Source: Hydractinia symbiolongicarpus
Lineage: Eukaryota; Cnidaria; Hydrozoa; Anthoathecata; Hydractiniidae
Assembly (NCBI RefSeq): GCF_029227915.1
Contig: NC_079885.1
Coordinates: 6,758,001-6,822,000 of the forward strand
Direction: 5' to 3'
Length of the DNA: 64,000 bases
Below, piece by piece: positions 1 through 14,700 of this stretch. Under the pieces are notes generated by a model that ran no database searches, had not been told where the DNA came from, and saw only the letters and a list, made by a program, of their open reading frames with translations. Made by a program: the position numbers and the translations under genes. Within the stretch, counting starts at the first letter, position 1. Each line of letters opens with the position of its first letter.

Positions 1-391
1 AGTGTAGAAATACCTAACGACTTGTCGCTCTACCTAAGGGATATGCACTTTAAAGTTTGTCTACAGTAAAATTAACCGTTACTGAATTTCGCTTATTTCA
101 GAATGCTGCGCTTCAATTTTTAAAACGACTAAAAATAATAATATTTATTCTACACAAAAAATCATTAACTTGCCTCGTCGCCTTTAAAAAAAATAGGAAT
201 TTTTTACTAGTAAAAATGTAAATTTTTTAAGCAAGAATTTTTTTCCACACATGTCTTCCAGCAATCACCATAGCAACAACTACACTATGACGAATAACAT
301 TCACGTAATATGCGACCTGGTATATCGAGAAATTGGACCAATATCGAGTAGTTTGTTAAAGACTACTTAAAAATTCACAGTCTCAATGGAA

Positions 392-468
392 CCATTCTCA
401 ACCCCAGTGCGCTTTGAGATAAACCTCTTCGAGTTTTTAATCTCAAAGAGCTCTGGGGACGAGAATGA
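392..468. repeat. Fold-back MITE (C-C-A-T-T-C-T-C family), copy 1
   Basis: A short inverted repeat: the left arm reads approximately CCATTCTCAACCCCAG and the right arm CTCTGGGGACGAGAATG, with CTTTGAGAT and ATCTCAAAG also pairing inside. A related copy lies at 27963-28027. This looks like a small non-autonomous fold-back element with no coding capacity. Confidence 0.55.
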
Positions 469-1421
469 TCTTTAAACGAGAAATATTAGTCTCAAAAAAC
501 ATTCTTTCATCTTTTTGTAGTTTCAAAATCAGATTTGTGATTAAGTATCCCTCTTGTAGACTCCCAGTAAAATGAAGAACTTGCTAAGAAACTTTTTCTA
601 GTAAAATGACCCCAGAATGTACACAGCTTTTTCTAGTTCAGGGTGTGCTTGGTTCTTATGAAAAACGTATTATTCCTTCCTCTGCATTACCACCTAAAAA
701 ATAAAAGAGAGCTGGGATTATTTTTTTTAAATCATGAAAATTAGTTTAGTATTATTTTCAACAAAAAAATTCAACAAAGGTCACAGAATTATAAATATAA
801 GTGTGACAATAAAAAACAACAACTAATTTTTATGCATTCAGAACTTTTTCAAGATCCACTCTAATTTAAAAATTCAATAAAATCCGCTTCCTATGGCACA
901 TGGAGTTAGCTTGTTTGGCACCAAGGTGTTCGTTGTCTCCGGGGCGGGAAGTTCAAGCTCGGCGATTTTAAACCGCTTTGTTGAGCCCTCAGTATCGAAA
1001 GTGAAAGCGTTTTTATCATCTACGGTAGCCCTATTGGCTCTAAAACAACTGTGTGGCATTTAAAAAGATGTGGGAGCTTACCGAGAAGAGTTTTTTTAAT
1101 CCATTACTTTTTAATGAAATATTGTTGAAGCTTTAAACTTTTATTAAGCATAAATAAATGCTGTCTGATTAATTCCTAAGAAAAAATCTTTTTGTAGGAT
1201 GTAACACCAGACAGAAAAAGACCTTGCTTTAACGTGCATCTGGAGTCTGCATCTTTTTGCCTAAAGCTAAAAGGGCTTAGCACGAAAAATGTACACATTC
1301 AAATTATAAGGAAGCCCTGTCTTAAGGAACTTTAGGTCTAAAATAACTAGTGGTTAAAAAATATAAAATAAATAGAACGCAATTCATTTTACAACTTATT
1401 AACCCAAAGCTAAGGCTGCAA

Positions 1422-1674
<253 letters not shown>

Positions 1675-2318
1675 ATGATATATGCAATGATATACATCTT
1701 TTATATAGATTTCTTGTTATTACACGATTTTGTTATGCCAATGACTCATATTTAATTGTTAAAAAATGCAGTTTGTGTTACTTAATATTCACTTGGTATA
1801 AACATAGAAAAAATAACAAAATTTAGCCCTAACCTGGGGTGTGCATTTGCATGTAAAAAAGATAACAGAAATTTCCAAAAAGAAAATTTATATGCTGTAT
1901 TTTTTTATTAAAAAATTATTATATTTATTTCCATTTTGAAGAAAACCAGATTAAAGTATGTAGATCGGAATGGAAATATAATTATGAAAAAGTATTTCCC
2001 ATGTGTACAAAGATATTCTTGCATTACAAACAGCCTTATTTTTGTTTTATGTTAAAAATGGTAGCAAACTTGAATATAGAATCTATGAGGCTTTAACTTT
2101 TGAAAAAGGAAACACTCCCAGTAAAAATAAACATATATAACGATATAAATTACTTTTTAATATTCCTTGAAATGTAAAGTGCACAGCATTTCTATAGCAT
2201 GGTATATAAGTGACATAAAAATACAACTTGCAACATTGAATGTGTTTTTTTGTGCACTGTTGATTACATGCATTTACATTATATCATTATATACATTATA
2301 TACATTGTGGTTTTAAAG

Positions 2319-2799
2319 GAATATTTGTGGTGTTGGTTTTTGGTGTGTTATCTCAAGATCGTACGCTACCTCCGATGAAAACAGATGAGGAAGGAAGGTT
2401 TACACTACCCCCAATGACAACAGATGAGGAAGGAAAGTTTACCCTACCACCAATAAAAACGGACGATGAAGATAAGTTTACACATCCCCCAATGAAAACA
2501 GATGATGAAGGGAAGTTTACACATCCCCCAATGAAAACAGATGATGAAGGGAAGTTTACACATCCCCCAATGAAGACCGACGATGAAGGGAAGTTTACAC
2601 ATCCCCCAATGAAGACAGACGATGAGGGGAAGTTTACACATCCCCCAATGAAAACAGATGATGAAGGGAAGTTTACACATCCCCCAATGAAGACAGACGA
2701 TGAAGGGAAGTTTACACATCCCCCAATGAAAACAGATGATGAAGGGAAGTTTACACTCCCCTCAATGAAAACATTTACAGATCCACCAAGGGAAGATAG
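2319..2799 (+). CDS. Gene A exon 1: signal-peptide end plus 13-residue tandem repeats
   Basis: After a short hydrophobic segment and Ser-Gln-Asp, the exon encodes ten consecutive 13-residue units (39 bp each, about 2363-2752), followed by a partial eleventh. The consensus is T-H-P-P-M-K-T-D-D-E-G-K-F. Units 1-3 are more diverged (T-L-P-P); units 4-10 are almost identical at the DNA level, which points to recent expansion or homogenisation. The exon ends in phase 2 (GAT AG|GTATAA) and joins 3073 to continue the conserved paralogue region. The repeats are charged, Pro-rich and probably disordered. Gene B has nothing like them. Confidence 0.85.
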
Positions 2800-5700
2800 G
2801 TATAATTTTTTTTAATAATTGTCAAAACTATGTGGTTTATGGCGAATAAATCAAACACAAAATGCTACATTGTTACAGAAATAATTTGTTCTTCACTAGT
2901 AGTGTTACATTTAAAGTCCTTTCAAATAAAAATTTGAGAATGTCCTCAAATCTCCTTAATTTTTTTTTGTATATATTTAAATAAAAAAGTTTGAAAATTC
3001 CTCAAAAATTTGACTCTATAAAAAGAGTGGCAACCCTGAGTAGGACAACAGATTAACATTTGTTTGTTTTAGGCTATTGAAAATTCTAATTGACACGAAG
3101 ATTAACGTTATACAAAATATTGGAAAAGTGTTTGTAAGAAACGGCATGGAACCAATGCAGTTGAAAATGATAGTTACTGGTATTGGAGCAAATGAGGAAT
3201 GGATGTGTATTTCAGATAAAGACATAAAGTCTCCAGTTGTCTTGGGTAATCAATTGGACCCTATCTGCAAATTGAGGTAGGTTTCTAATTCAAGGTGGCA
3301 TTCCTAGTTAAAAATGTAAATTAAACTAAGAAATGAGGTTTTAGGAGCTCCAAGTTTTTAGAACCTAATGATTTTTCTGTTCTTAAATGAACTTTAGATA
3401 AACCTTAGACTGCGTCAGCTCAATCAAACATAGTAACATTTATAATCAGTGAAAATTAAAAAGCAAAAGAATAAAAAGCAAAAATTAAAAAGTTAAAAAG
3501 TGATCTCCATTAGAATTTGCCAAATATATTAGAGATGGAAGTTTTAAACAAAAGCAGACTTCCATTACAGGTCACTTGGTCTGGAAGATTATTCCACACT
3601 TTTGCAGCTTCAAATAGGAAGACTTTTTTGCCAAATTTCGTGTTGACCAAGGGAAGTGTTAACCTGTTTTTTGAAGCTCCTCCTGTTTGATGGTTATGAC
3701 AGTTTTTTGCCAAAAGGAATTTTGAGCACATGTAATCAGGAGCAATGTGATTCATGGCTTTGAAAACTAATATGGCATCGTTTTTGATGAGTATATTACT
3801 TTCCCAAGAAAGGTACGGTCTCATTTTAATCGTTTTTCTAGTTTTCACAATCTACCTTGGGTGGCACAAGCCCATGCCGAGGTGCAGTAGTTAAAATGGC
3901 ATGACAATTGCATTAGTAAACACAAATAAAAACACAGAAGTTAAAATTAGCAGAAGCTTTTTGGTTTATATAACCATTCTCAATGCATAGAATTAAAACC
4001 TTATGGCAAATGTTGATAATAAACAACAAACAGTGTAAGAAGTGTTATGTTGTACGGTAGTGAGACATGGGCAGTGAAGCAGGAAGATCTTGACCGTTTA
4101 GAAAGGAATGATATGAGAATGGTTAGGTGGATGTGTAATGCCAGTCTGAGAGACAGAAAGGGTTCAGATGAGCTAAGAAGCAGGCTTAGTCTCTGTAGAA
4201 TTAAAGATGTTATCCAGATAAGAAGATTGAATTGGCTGGGGCACTTGGAAAGAATGGAGGAGGATAATTGGGTAAGAAAGTGTAGAGACTTGATAGTTCC
4301 TGGGGCAAAGCCCAGAGGCAGACCAAGAAAGACTTGGCAGGAGGTTATAAGGACAGACTTGATAGAGAGGAAGTTGAGTTTAGATCTAACACAGTCTAGA
4401 TCAGATTGGAAGAGGGTCATTAATATACCCCGTCCAACCCATGCTAGCATGGAAAACGAACGTTAAGCCGAGAATGATGATGATGATGAAGTGCATTAAT
4501 TAAAATGTTTTTTGTCTAAGGTGTTAAACAGGATGCAATGCTTCTAATTTTAGAATATTTAATTAATATTTTTCTATTTATGTCATTAATGTGCTCTTCC
4601 CATTGCATTTTTTAATTAAATGTTACCCCAAGATATTTAAATTTTTTCGCTCCTTTTTTCCTCTGTGGCACCCCGAAACCCGTTTTTATAAAGCAGATCT
4701 GATCCTGTGTCGTTTACAAGAGCCAGCTGCATTTGGCCCGTTAAGTGGAACTCAAACCAGTCAAAGGCAGCATTCTATGATGCCAAAACACCATAGTTTT
4801 TTAACAAAATTTTATGATGAACAGTGTCAAAAGCTTTTTTAAGGTCAATGAGCACAGCACAAAAAATTATTGTTGGTTGAGCTCAGTAAGAATAAAATCA
4901 AAGACATCCACTACTGCAGTTTCTGTTGAGACTGTCTGTCATTCAGAAAGTTGTGTTCAGAAATAAAATGAGACATTTGTTCATCCACTAACTTTTCAAA
5001 AATTTTCATAGGAATTGGCAAAATAGAGATAGGCTGATAATTAGTAGGATCTGTTTTATTGCCACTTTTAAAAATAGGCGAGACCCAGTTAGTCTTCCAA
5101 CATTTAGGTACATAACCAGTAAATAAAGATTTGTTAAAAAGACTTGATAAATAAATACTTAAAACTGATGAGCCTGCTTTTAGCAGTCGTGAACAAATTC
5201 TATCTAAGCCTGTAGCCTTATTGAGTTTTGGTTAACTAATTATTTTTCGACACTTTTGGTCTCAATAGGAGCCCACCGAAAATTGTGTCGATAACAGGTG
5301 GATTAACATTAGTAGTGTAAGAAGAAAATTTTGAGGTTATTTGTTTGGCAGCAACGCTGACAAAAAATTAATTGAATGTGTTGGAAATTTCTTTTGGGTG
5401 AGATTCTGTACCTTCGTTTTGGACTACTCATTTTATCGAGGTAGTATTGCCTGACTTATCAGGAACCAGTTTTTTTAGGGTCCTGCAAAATGTCATTATA
5501 GTACTCGTTTTTGACTCGTTTTTTGAGACAATCTTAAGATGGTGTACAGGAGTTTTTTTGTTTATTCAAATTTCTTATCCAAATATCATATCCAGAATAA
5601 ATATATTTCTAAACAACGTTTTAAAAGAAAAAAAAATGATATCAGAATATCATTGAAAATTTCTATTCTACATGCCATCTTTGTTTATATTATTGTTTCC

Positions 5701-8700
5701 CTTTTAAAATTATGTCACTTTTTTTCCATAACTTTGCAAGCGTGTTGCACTGGAACTATTTTTATTAGACTATTTATTTTCAACATTTTCAGTTTAAAGA
5801 GGAATTATTGAAACTAAATATTTTTGGTGAAGATAATAGTATTATAGTTGTAAGATCTTGAAGAGTTGTATAATAGGAAAATAATGGAAATATATATATC
5901 GTTTAGAAATACTTTTTAATATATGCTTAATATGTATTTGGATTTATACAGGTTGCCTTGATGCGTCCTTGAAGAGAGTGTACAAAAAATTACACATTCA
6001 AAAGTATAGCATTACTATGCATTTGTATATTTTGATCCCTTGAATAATACAAAAAAAAGGTTTTAATGTCCTTACTTTATGAAGGCAACCTAAATATCTA
6101 TGATTTTTGCAAACAAATCAGTGTGAGCACACGTATTGAAGTCAGAGAATGTTTGGACAAAACTCAAATAGTTGAAATTTGCCTATTCAGAAAGGTTTGA
6201 AATTTTCAGCCTTGCAAAAGAGTCTTGTAATTATAGCATTGCCTAATTTTTTTAGGTTTATGCAAAAGGGTTTTTGCACCATAAAAACTTTAAATGTTAC
6301 AGCTCAAGCATTGTCAGGAATAATGTCAGGAAAGGAATTTAAACTAACGCTAGTCTGGTTATCATTAAATTTTCCAAAACCAAAACAATCTCAGATCAAA
6401 ACACGCCAGGTCAGAGAGCGCGTTTTTGATACATCAAAATCCTCAGCTGCTAATTATCAAGGAAAGTCATTGAATGTAAGTTACTTTATATGTATACTAC
6501 ATAATTTCTTTAGTTTCAGTTGAAATTTAACAAATTATATTCTAATTTCCCCATGGATTTTTGTTGCCTTCTTCTAGTTCTTTTGTTAAGCATAATAATA
6601 ATTTGGAATTACTGTAGGTTGATGAGTTTGGAATAGATGATACTCCTTCTGTTAATAAATGCCCTAAGCTTCCAAAAGATATCCAAGATCTTGTTGATCA
6701 TGACAAAAAGAAGAAATGTGTAGAAACAGGAACGTTTTTAGTTGGTTGCAATGGTCCTTCTGATGGTAATTGTTGCTTTTAATCGTTTTAAATATTTTAT
6801 GGTAATTTTGATTATTGTTTTGATGCTGATTATGATAAACCATCAAAATCATCACATGAAGATCAGATTAATTATTTTATTTATTGTTGTGTTTTGAAAA
6901 ATGATACCAATTCTTCTTTTTTTCTGGAAAGTATTGATATCTGTAATAATTTCTTTTCTGCATAATCAAGATCAAGATAGTTTATCCTTATTGAAATGGC
7001 AGCTTTATATGTATTAATAATAGTTTAAGTTTAAAGCAAAATATGTGTAAAGAAAGAAGAATAACAAAGATGTAAGCAAACAATTGTTTTTTCATAGGAA
7101 AAATAGAAATCCATGAAAAACGTAATACCAGCATGCCTACTAAAACTCCACCAATGAACTACACTCTAACTCCAAAAAATGGAACCGTTATGGATTTTGA
7201 AAAATCACAAACAATGTTTAAGAGACATGTTGTCAAGTGTGCAGATCTACTCTACCGATCTGTTTTCATTACAAAAAACACAAGCTTTACTTATATACCT
7301 CCTTATAACAGCAAGCAGAATGTTACACTGAAAATTAGATTTGGATGCTTGGTACGTATCACAGTGGTCAATTTTATAATACCTATTGTCAAAGCAACAG
7401 AAACAGGAAAATTCCTGTGGATTTTATTCTACAGGCTACAACTAGTTTTTTCATTATATCTGATACATATATCATTCTCATGCTGATATTTCTACTTTGC
7501 TTATAAAAGGATTGCATGAAATGATGTTAGCAATGCATAGATTGCAAATCCAGGGACAAATCACGGTATGAAGGGTTGTACCTACAAAAATTATTCAAAT
7601 TTGCATTTTCTCTTTGTATACCAAATATTTATTACGAGTGGTCTGGAGAATCTCAATTATTTCAGTATGTTATTCTTTTTCTAATAAAGGCGTGTTAGTT
7701 AAATGCTCAAAGCAATTGTCTATATTAACTATCAGAATGACTCTCTGGCAGTTTATAATGCTCCTTTAAAAATAGATGTTTTAGCTGAGTTAGCTGAATG
7801 TAGAAAAGCACTAACAATCACAGTGCTTATTCTTACTATTTTATTTTTATAAAACACTCTTTTTTGTGAGTATTTTACTCTACACAGAACATTTTTTGTA
7901 TCATTTAATAGATCCCACCTTTTTTAAACACTAAATCTCTACCTGAATAAAAGCATACATGTCAGGTATAAGTGTTTGGCAACAAGTTAGTGTTTTTTAA
8001 GCAAACGCTTTTTCTGTAGATTCATACAACACGTGGTAAAGAAATCAACCGAGCTATTAACAACAGAGATGATGATGATACACATAGTGTAAAGGTAACA
8101 ATAGCAATTGAAAGAACAAAACAAAAACCGAAATGTTTGGTAGGTAAAGCATTTGCCCCACCAATTCCGGCAGATCTTAGCCAAAATGAAGGTTTTCCTG
8201 TGGAGAAGCTTCTTTTTTCAAATCCAAAACTCTATCAAAGAGGATTTCCCGATATTCAAATGAAGGGGAAAAAATTGATGGAAGATAATCATGACAATCT
8301 CAATGCTGGTATTGCTATTTTTGGAGTTAATAATGGTGAAATTGGAAATTTCCAATACAAATGTGGTAATGGAGATTTTGCCAATATTGAAATTGCAGAC
8401 AAGAAAGTCTTGTTGTTAAAGCGAAAGTGTTTAATCAGGTTTAAACCAGAAAAAGAAGATGTGTCAAACACGCAGTCTGTGCATCTTCTAATGCGTTGCT
8501 GGGATGGAAGTGATAACAAGACGGTTGGTACCCACGATAAGTCGGAAATTGACTTCTCTAAAGATGCGTATAGTAGTGAAGACACAAGTGTTGAAATTTT
8601 ACGCACTGGTTGTGACGGACGTGCTGGGTCTGGTAAGAAGAAAAACAGATGTGATGAATGCTCACTTTATGAATGTAAACCAAAATGTGATAATGAATAC

Positions 8701-11700
8701 AAATCAGATGCTATACAAGGTAATTCAAAAAATTGTAGATGACATAAGGCTGAGATCGTGGGTGCTTTCAACTGCTAACTTGTAAAATACTCAAATAAAA
8801 TTAAAAAAGTTAGTTAATGATGAAATATTGATGCTATCAATTTATATCTAAGCGGAACCAAATCTTTTTTTAAAAAAATGTGTATATACTTTTTAAAATT
8901 GTGACTGTTCGTTCTAGATGTAGATTAAGTCAATCAATGGTATAAAAACTATGATTACATAATGTTGCATTTTAGTTTGTGATGAATGTATACTTGGAAA
9001 AACTGGTAAACAAATGAATGAAAGTAAGTTATTCTTTGAAAATGGTGAGAAAAAATGTTGTTCGCAAAGGCTGGTGTGTGGTAGATGCCCGGATAGACAT
9101 CCTGTCAAGCAGGATTGTAACCAGGATCCAATTTGCAACCGTGCTTTTGCTGCAGTTAAAAAATGTGGAGTTTGCGTTGGTGGAAGGACTGGACGTAAAC
9201 CAGAGGATGGTACGTTCTGTTTGTTTGTTTGTTTATTTTTCAAGATGCTAAACGGACCTTGAAAAATTCACAAACCTCACTCTTTAGACATAAATATATA
9301 CCGAAAAAAATCCTTTAAATCTTGTCAGGTGTGTAAAAGATTTTCAGCTAGAACCTGAAAAGTTTAAGTAATTTTGTTAAGGATATAAATAATCAAAACT
9401 GATTTTTTTTGCTATATGTTGCAACAAAGTTACATTTCAAGCAATGCTTTCAGCTGGTTGTTTTTTAATTTCTTATTACACAACATTAAAATTAACTGTT
9501 CGCTGGTATTTAATCCTCTTTATTTCAAAAACGTTATTGTCAAGGCATCATTGCCAAATCCTAAAGCTTTTTTCCAATGTTTTTTTATGAGATAATGTTT
9601 TTTATGAGATGATGCTTTAATGTATACAGTGCTTAACTCTTGTGGAAAATGCAAAAATGATGCTAATGCTGACGAAGAGTGTGCTAGCTACATCAGTGAT
9701 GTTATTCCAAAATCTTCACATGCTTCGGTGTCTACACAAGTTTATCAAATCTGTGGATATGCCCATGAAACACCCAGAGAAGAAATTCACTGTGAATTGA
9801 GAAAAAAAGAGTAAGCAAACTGTTAAATTTTATCAATTTTAATATTTCCTATGATTTCTTATGTTCTCTGGATAAATGTATTCATTCCTTTAGCTCTGAT
9901 GAAAAATGTGTATTGGAAAAAACATGGTTTAAAAGAATTATTGGCCAAATGGAATGTCAGCCAGCAATGCGTAAGGAATGTATATCAAGGGCTAGATATC
10001 AATCGTGCAGCCCAGGCAATTATACTATGGTATGCACTGATGCAGCCGCGACTGAGGTTTCGTTCAATGAAGATATTGTTTTAAAGGAAGACAAAGATAT
10101 TGTAATCACTGGAATAATTCCAGCATCAGCTTCACTTGGCCAAAATAAAATTCTAATTGCTGTACGTCTTTTAAACGATTTCGTTTGTTAATAACATGTA
10201 AAGAAAAAGAGTAACAAAAATAAGAATTGTGTTGCAAGCATTAAGATATATACATCTAACACTAGTAACAAATTAGCTCACAAATTACATTCCTGGTTGG
10301 TCTTAGTTATCTAAACAACAAGTGTAATATTTGTGTTAAATGTACATGTTAAATCTTGATAATTTTTTTACCTTTAGGGTGCCTTCTCCCTGCGCAATAG
10401 ATATTTTTGTAAATTTGGCAGCATGAAACCACAGATGGCAAAACACAACGCAACTCATGTCCTTTGTCAATATTTTGCTAAGAAAGTTGAAAGGAACATT
10501 CCTATCAAAATCATTTCCTGTGCCAATCAATCATCAAATGTACTATTCATGAACGTAGGATGTGACATGCCCATGATACAAAAAGTGAAGTTAGGAAAGA
10601 AATTTACATACAACATTTTCTTTAATCAAACAGTACAGAAGAATGTGGCACAAGGATGTGAAGACTATGTTCAAATCACTGGGTTTGTTTATATACTCAT
10701 TTTATAGTTTTAGGTTGTCATCTGATTTAGATTCACAGGAAGATAAAGCTAGAGGATATACACAATTCTCATTTTAATAGTACCACATCTTTACTTTTAG
10801 TAATGCTACTTTATATTTTTTTGCAGGAAAAAAATTGGTGTGAATAGCGTGCAGGGAAATAAAATCTCCATTCCTAAAAAATGTTTTGCTTGTCCTGGAA
10901 GTACTTTAACTGATGCACCGGGTGTTTATGAAGTAAGCATACCTGAAACCAAATGTGCAATTGGTGGCATGGATGTTGTCAGTAAGTTGCCTGAATTAGA
11001 AAGTAACTGACCATATGTTTATCCCTTTGGCTGCCAAGACGATATTCAAGACTCTAAAATTTCTTTTGTCCATTACCCAACTAATAACAGTATCAATTAA
11101 TTGCTAGCTACTCCAAAACTTCACAATTAAGATTTTTAGCAAAAAGGCTAGTTAGTTTGCAGTTTGCTGCAAATTGTTTGAACATATGAGGGTTTATTAG
11201 AGGTCTGCCCATGTCATCGGAGAAAAATTGTGTAGGCACTGCTAGTGTATGCTTAATGTTTGAAGATTACTGCATAGAGATTGAACCCAGTTATTATTGG
11301 TGGTCTAGAATAATCTCTGTATGTCTGTCTTAGAATGAAGTTGACATGCTGCAAAAGTCAGTGTTACCTAAACCTTTACGCAGAAACTCAAAAATTTAAT
11401 CAGCTTTGGTATTATGTACCCTCTCTAATTACCATAACCAGTAAAATAATAATATGAAAAAATAAATAAATAAATAATAATAGCCACCAATGGGTTAAAA
11501 GTCGAACTACAGTATTGGAATAATTGTTGTGAGAAAAAATGTTTTATGTGATTTCTTGCGGCGTATCTTTAAAGGAAAATAACAAAATTTATCTTCTAAA
11601 CCAAAAAAATTAAACTCTCCTTGAAATTGTTTTGTTAAAAGTTTGCTTGCTTAAAATATTCGATTTACAATATTTAGTTGTCAGGTTTATTCTTTTTATC

Positions 11701-14700
11701 AACTTGCAGTTGACGGTGTTTGACCAATTTCGTTTAGGCACATGTGGTAACTTAAAACTTAATGCAAGAATGAAGAAAATAAAGACTGTACGATGGTCAG
11801 TGCAATATAAGAATGGAAATCCTGCTGATGACAATAATGGAGCCAAACTGGCAAAATTAAATGCTACCCTTGGTAGTAGGAGAGGAATATTTGCCAAGAA
11901 TAATGCATCAATGTATGTTGATTTTTACTAAAAGCTTCAATTGAACGATGTGACATTAATTATATTACTAGAATGCATTAATTATTTACTAAAAACTTCA
12001 ATTGAACGATTTGACATTAATTATATTACTAGAATGCATTAATTAAGCAATTACCTTGGTGCATAGTTTTTGTTTCAGTTTTTAAAAGGAATTAAAAAAA
12101 ATTAAATCGTTTTAAAATATATATCTGTAAAATGTCAAATTATTACCTAATTATTACCTCATATTGACTTTTATCAATTAAAATAGTAACATTTCCTTCT
12201 TTAAATTAGTTAAAATGTTAAAAATTGTGTGTCGAAGCTTTCTCACTGTGTCAGGGTAGCTAGTTCTCATAACAAGACAGCAGTCTTCCGGATAACATTT
12301 TATATATTCCATCACAAATACTTAGATAATATGACATTTGTTCTTTGCAAATGAGAATGATATTGATGCAAAGATAGTAGCTGTTGTCATTTCATGCTAA
12401 TCCTAAAAATGATGTCAATATTCTCATTTTAATAATTTGATGGTAATGAAGCACCATACATCTATTATTTGTTTTTTTCAAGTTTCTATCTATTACGTGG
12501 TTGTAGAAATGCTGCCAGGACATATGTTTATATATATTGTGGAGAATTTAGTGTACTAAGGATTGTCGCCCCTGCTGCAGTATGAAAATTTAAAAAACAA
12601 ATGAATATTCTTTTTATTTACACTTGCGTTATGTGCTTGCTCTACTTCAAGGTATAGAGAACTCTAACTTAACAAACGTAAACTCTAAAAAATAATTATT
12701 TTCTATACATTTATATTTATTTATTTTTTCTTTGCATAGATGGTCAATTCATGGGCGAAAATTTGTTTTTAAAATGTGTGCAATGAATAATGCTGATATG
12801 GAATGTTGTGCAGAAAAAGAAGTTTTAGTAAATAGCTCTATCCAGGCTGAGATTAAGTTTCTGGCTAACAAAGGAAGGAAAAAGGCAGATATCAAAATGT
12901 TTGGTAAGTTCTAATTTATGTTAAACTTTGAAGGAAAGCTAAAAATGTTTTCAGATAAAAAAAGATTGAATAAATGCAAGGATATATTTGAGATTGTAAC
13001 AAGATTTTTTATAAAATTTCTATATTCACTGGGAAGTCACGCTCTATGTCCTAAAGGCAAATATTACATTGTGTCTATGTACAAAAATTTGGACCAAAAT
13101 ATCCCCAACAATTGCTAATCCTGACATTTCTTTCAAGAAAAAAAGAGAACTCTTCATTGTTATTTTTTTTACAAATGATTAAAACCAGCTTGTATCTTCA
13201 AAAAGCTTGATTACTATCCATTTTCTCCTCATATTTTGTCAAAATCCTCTAAAAAATAGTATAGTTTTTAGACATTTTTAGAAATATATTCTAAACTTTT
13301 GATCCAAAACCTAAATTCTCCTGAAATCTTTTGAATTTTTTATAATTTTAAGTCTGTGATTACCCTGACGCGTGTCTTGTGTTTTTAATATAGCAAAATC
13401 CTTGGTTTACCAACGCCCATAATTTACGTTTGTTAAAAATCAGATTAAATGCAGATTAACTCATTTGGTAAGAAATGACTTAATCTGCATTGCGAGCTGA
13501 TTGCGATCAATGTCACAAACTTTACTTACAAGTGCCTTATATTGTACTTACTTTTGTACTCATTTTCTTTGTCATTTTCCTTTTATGCAGCTGCTGTTAA
13601 ATCATGTAATGCACGAAAACTGGAATACAAATGGATTGTAAAAGAAAACAATGAAGTTCTACCATTAACTTCTTACGAGCGAAAGTTTATTATCAAGCAA
13701 CGCGAAGAAGGGAAAGTAAACAAAGCTCGAGTAAGTTGATCCTTTTTAAAAAAAATTATTTGTACATTATTAAAATTCAACATATATAATCATGAAGTGA
13801 AGAAATTCTCTTTATTGGTTTATTAATTAAGTCCATTTGATTTTTAGAATCTCACAGTGCAATTGATGGCTAAAATACCTGATACCAACATTATGGCATT
13901 ATCTAAACAAAGGAATATTTCCATCCCAGCTATCCTGTTAAAAATCAAACTTGCTGGAGGTAATAAATTTTTTATGATGGAAAGTACATTTGTCAAGGTT
14001 TCCTGTGATTAAAAAAATTTCCTCGTGAGAGTAATTTATTCTCCTAATATATATACCTGATAATTGACTTAATTTACTGATTCGTTGTATGTGCAGTCTA
14101 TTATACTTTTCAGGTCGTAAAAAGGTTTATGCTAAATGTGATCAAAAAAGATTCACGATTCCATCAAAACTAAAAGCTGGAGCAGCTGCACAATTCAAAT
14201 GGAGTTGTTTCGTGAAAGGTGATGATGGAAGTGATATGAGCAGATGTATGGAAAATGCCACAAAAGTTTTGGAGTTTCCCAATTTACCTGACTTGACAGT
14301 TAGCCCGATGAATCATTTCCAATGTGGTGGGATGTACGTAATGTTTTGTTATTGCCCTAATATTTATTTTGTTGTGTTTTGTTTTGTTGTGTTTTGTTTT
14401 GTTTTTGAAAACTTCCATGTTTCTGCATATTGCATTGAAAACATGTTAGCGAGGAGGTTTCTGATTGTGGTAGTATTTTTTGTATAATTACAACGAATTA
14501 TTGCCTTGGATTTCCCTGTATGCTTCTTACAGCAAGAATCAAAGATTTGTTGTTTGAGTTGTTTTTAAAATGTCCCCTTTAGTACTAGAAACTTTTTAAG
14601 CCCTGTTAAACATTTTTAAAACATTTCTAACAGCCTTCATATGTTTTCTCATTCTTATATAGATACACCATCAAACTCGAGTATCTGCTTAACAAAGAAG

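Noticed and set aside
874-1059. A 61-codon minus-strand reading frame with normal-looking composition (ends P-C-A-I-G-S-G-F-Y).
   Set aside because: No convincing upstream exon, acceptor or poly(A) signal on that strand, and the frame is short. It might be a terminal exon or pseudogene fragment, but I cannot support it.
4001-4450. A 149-codon minus-strand reading frame.
   Set aside because: It is the shadow of the + strand LINE fragment at 4047-4466, whose protein matches reverse-transcriptase C-termini.
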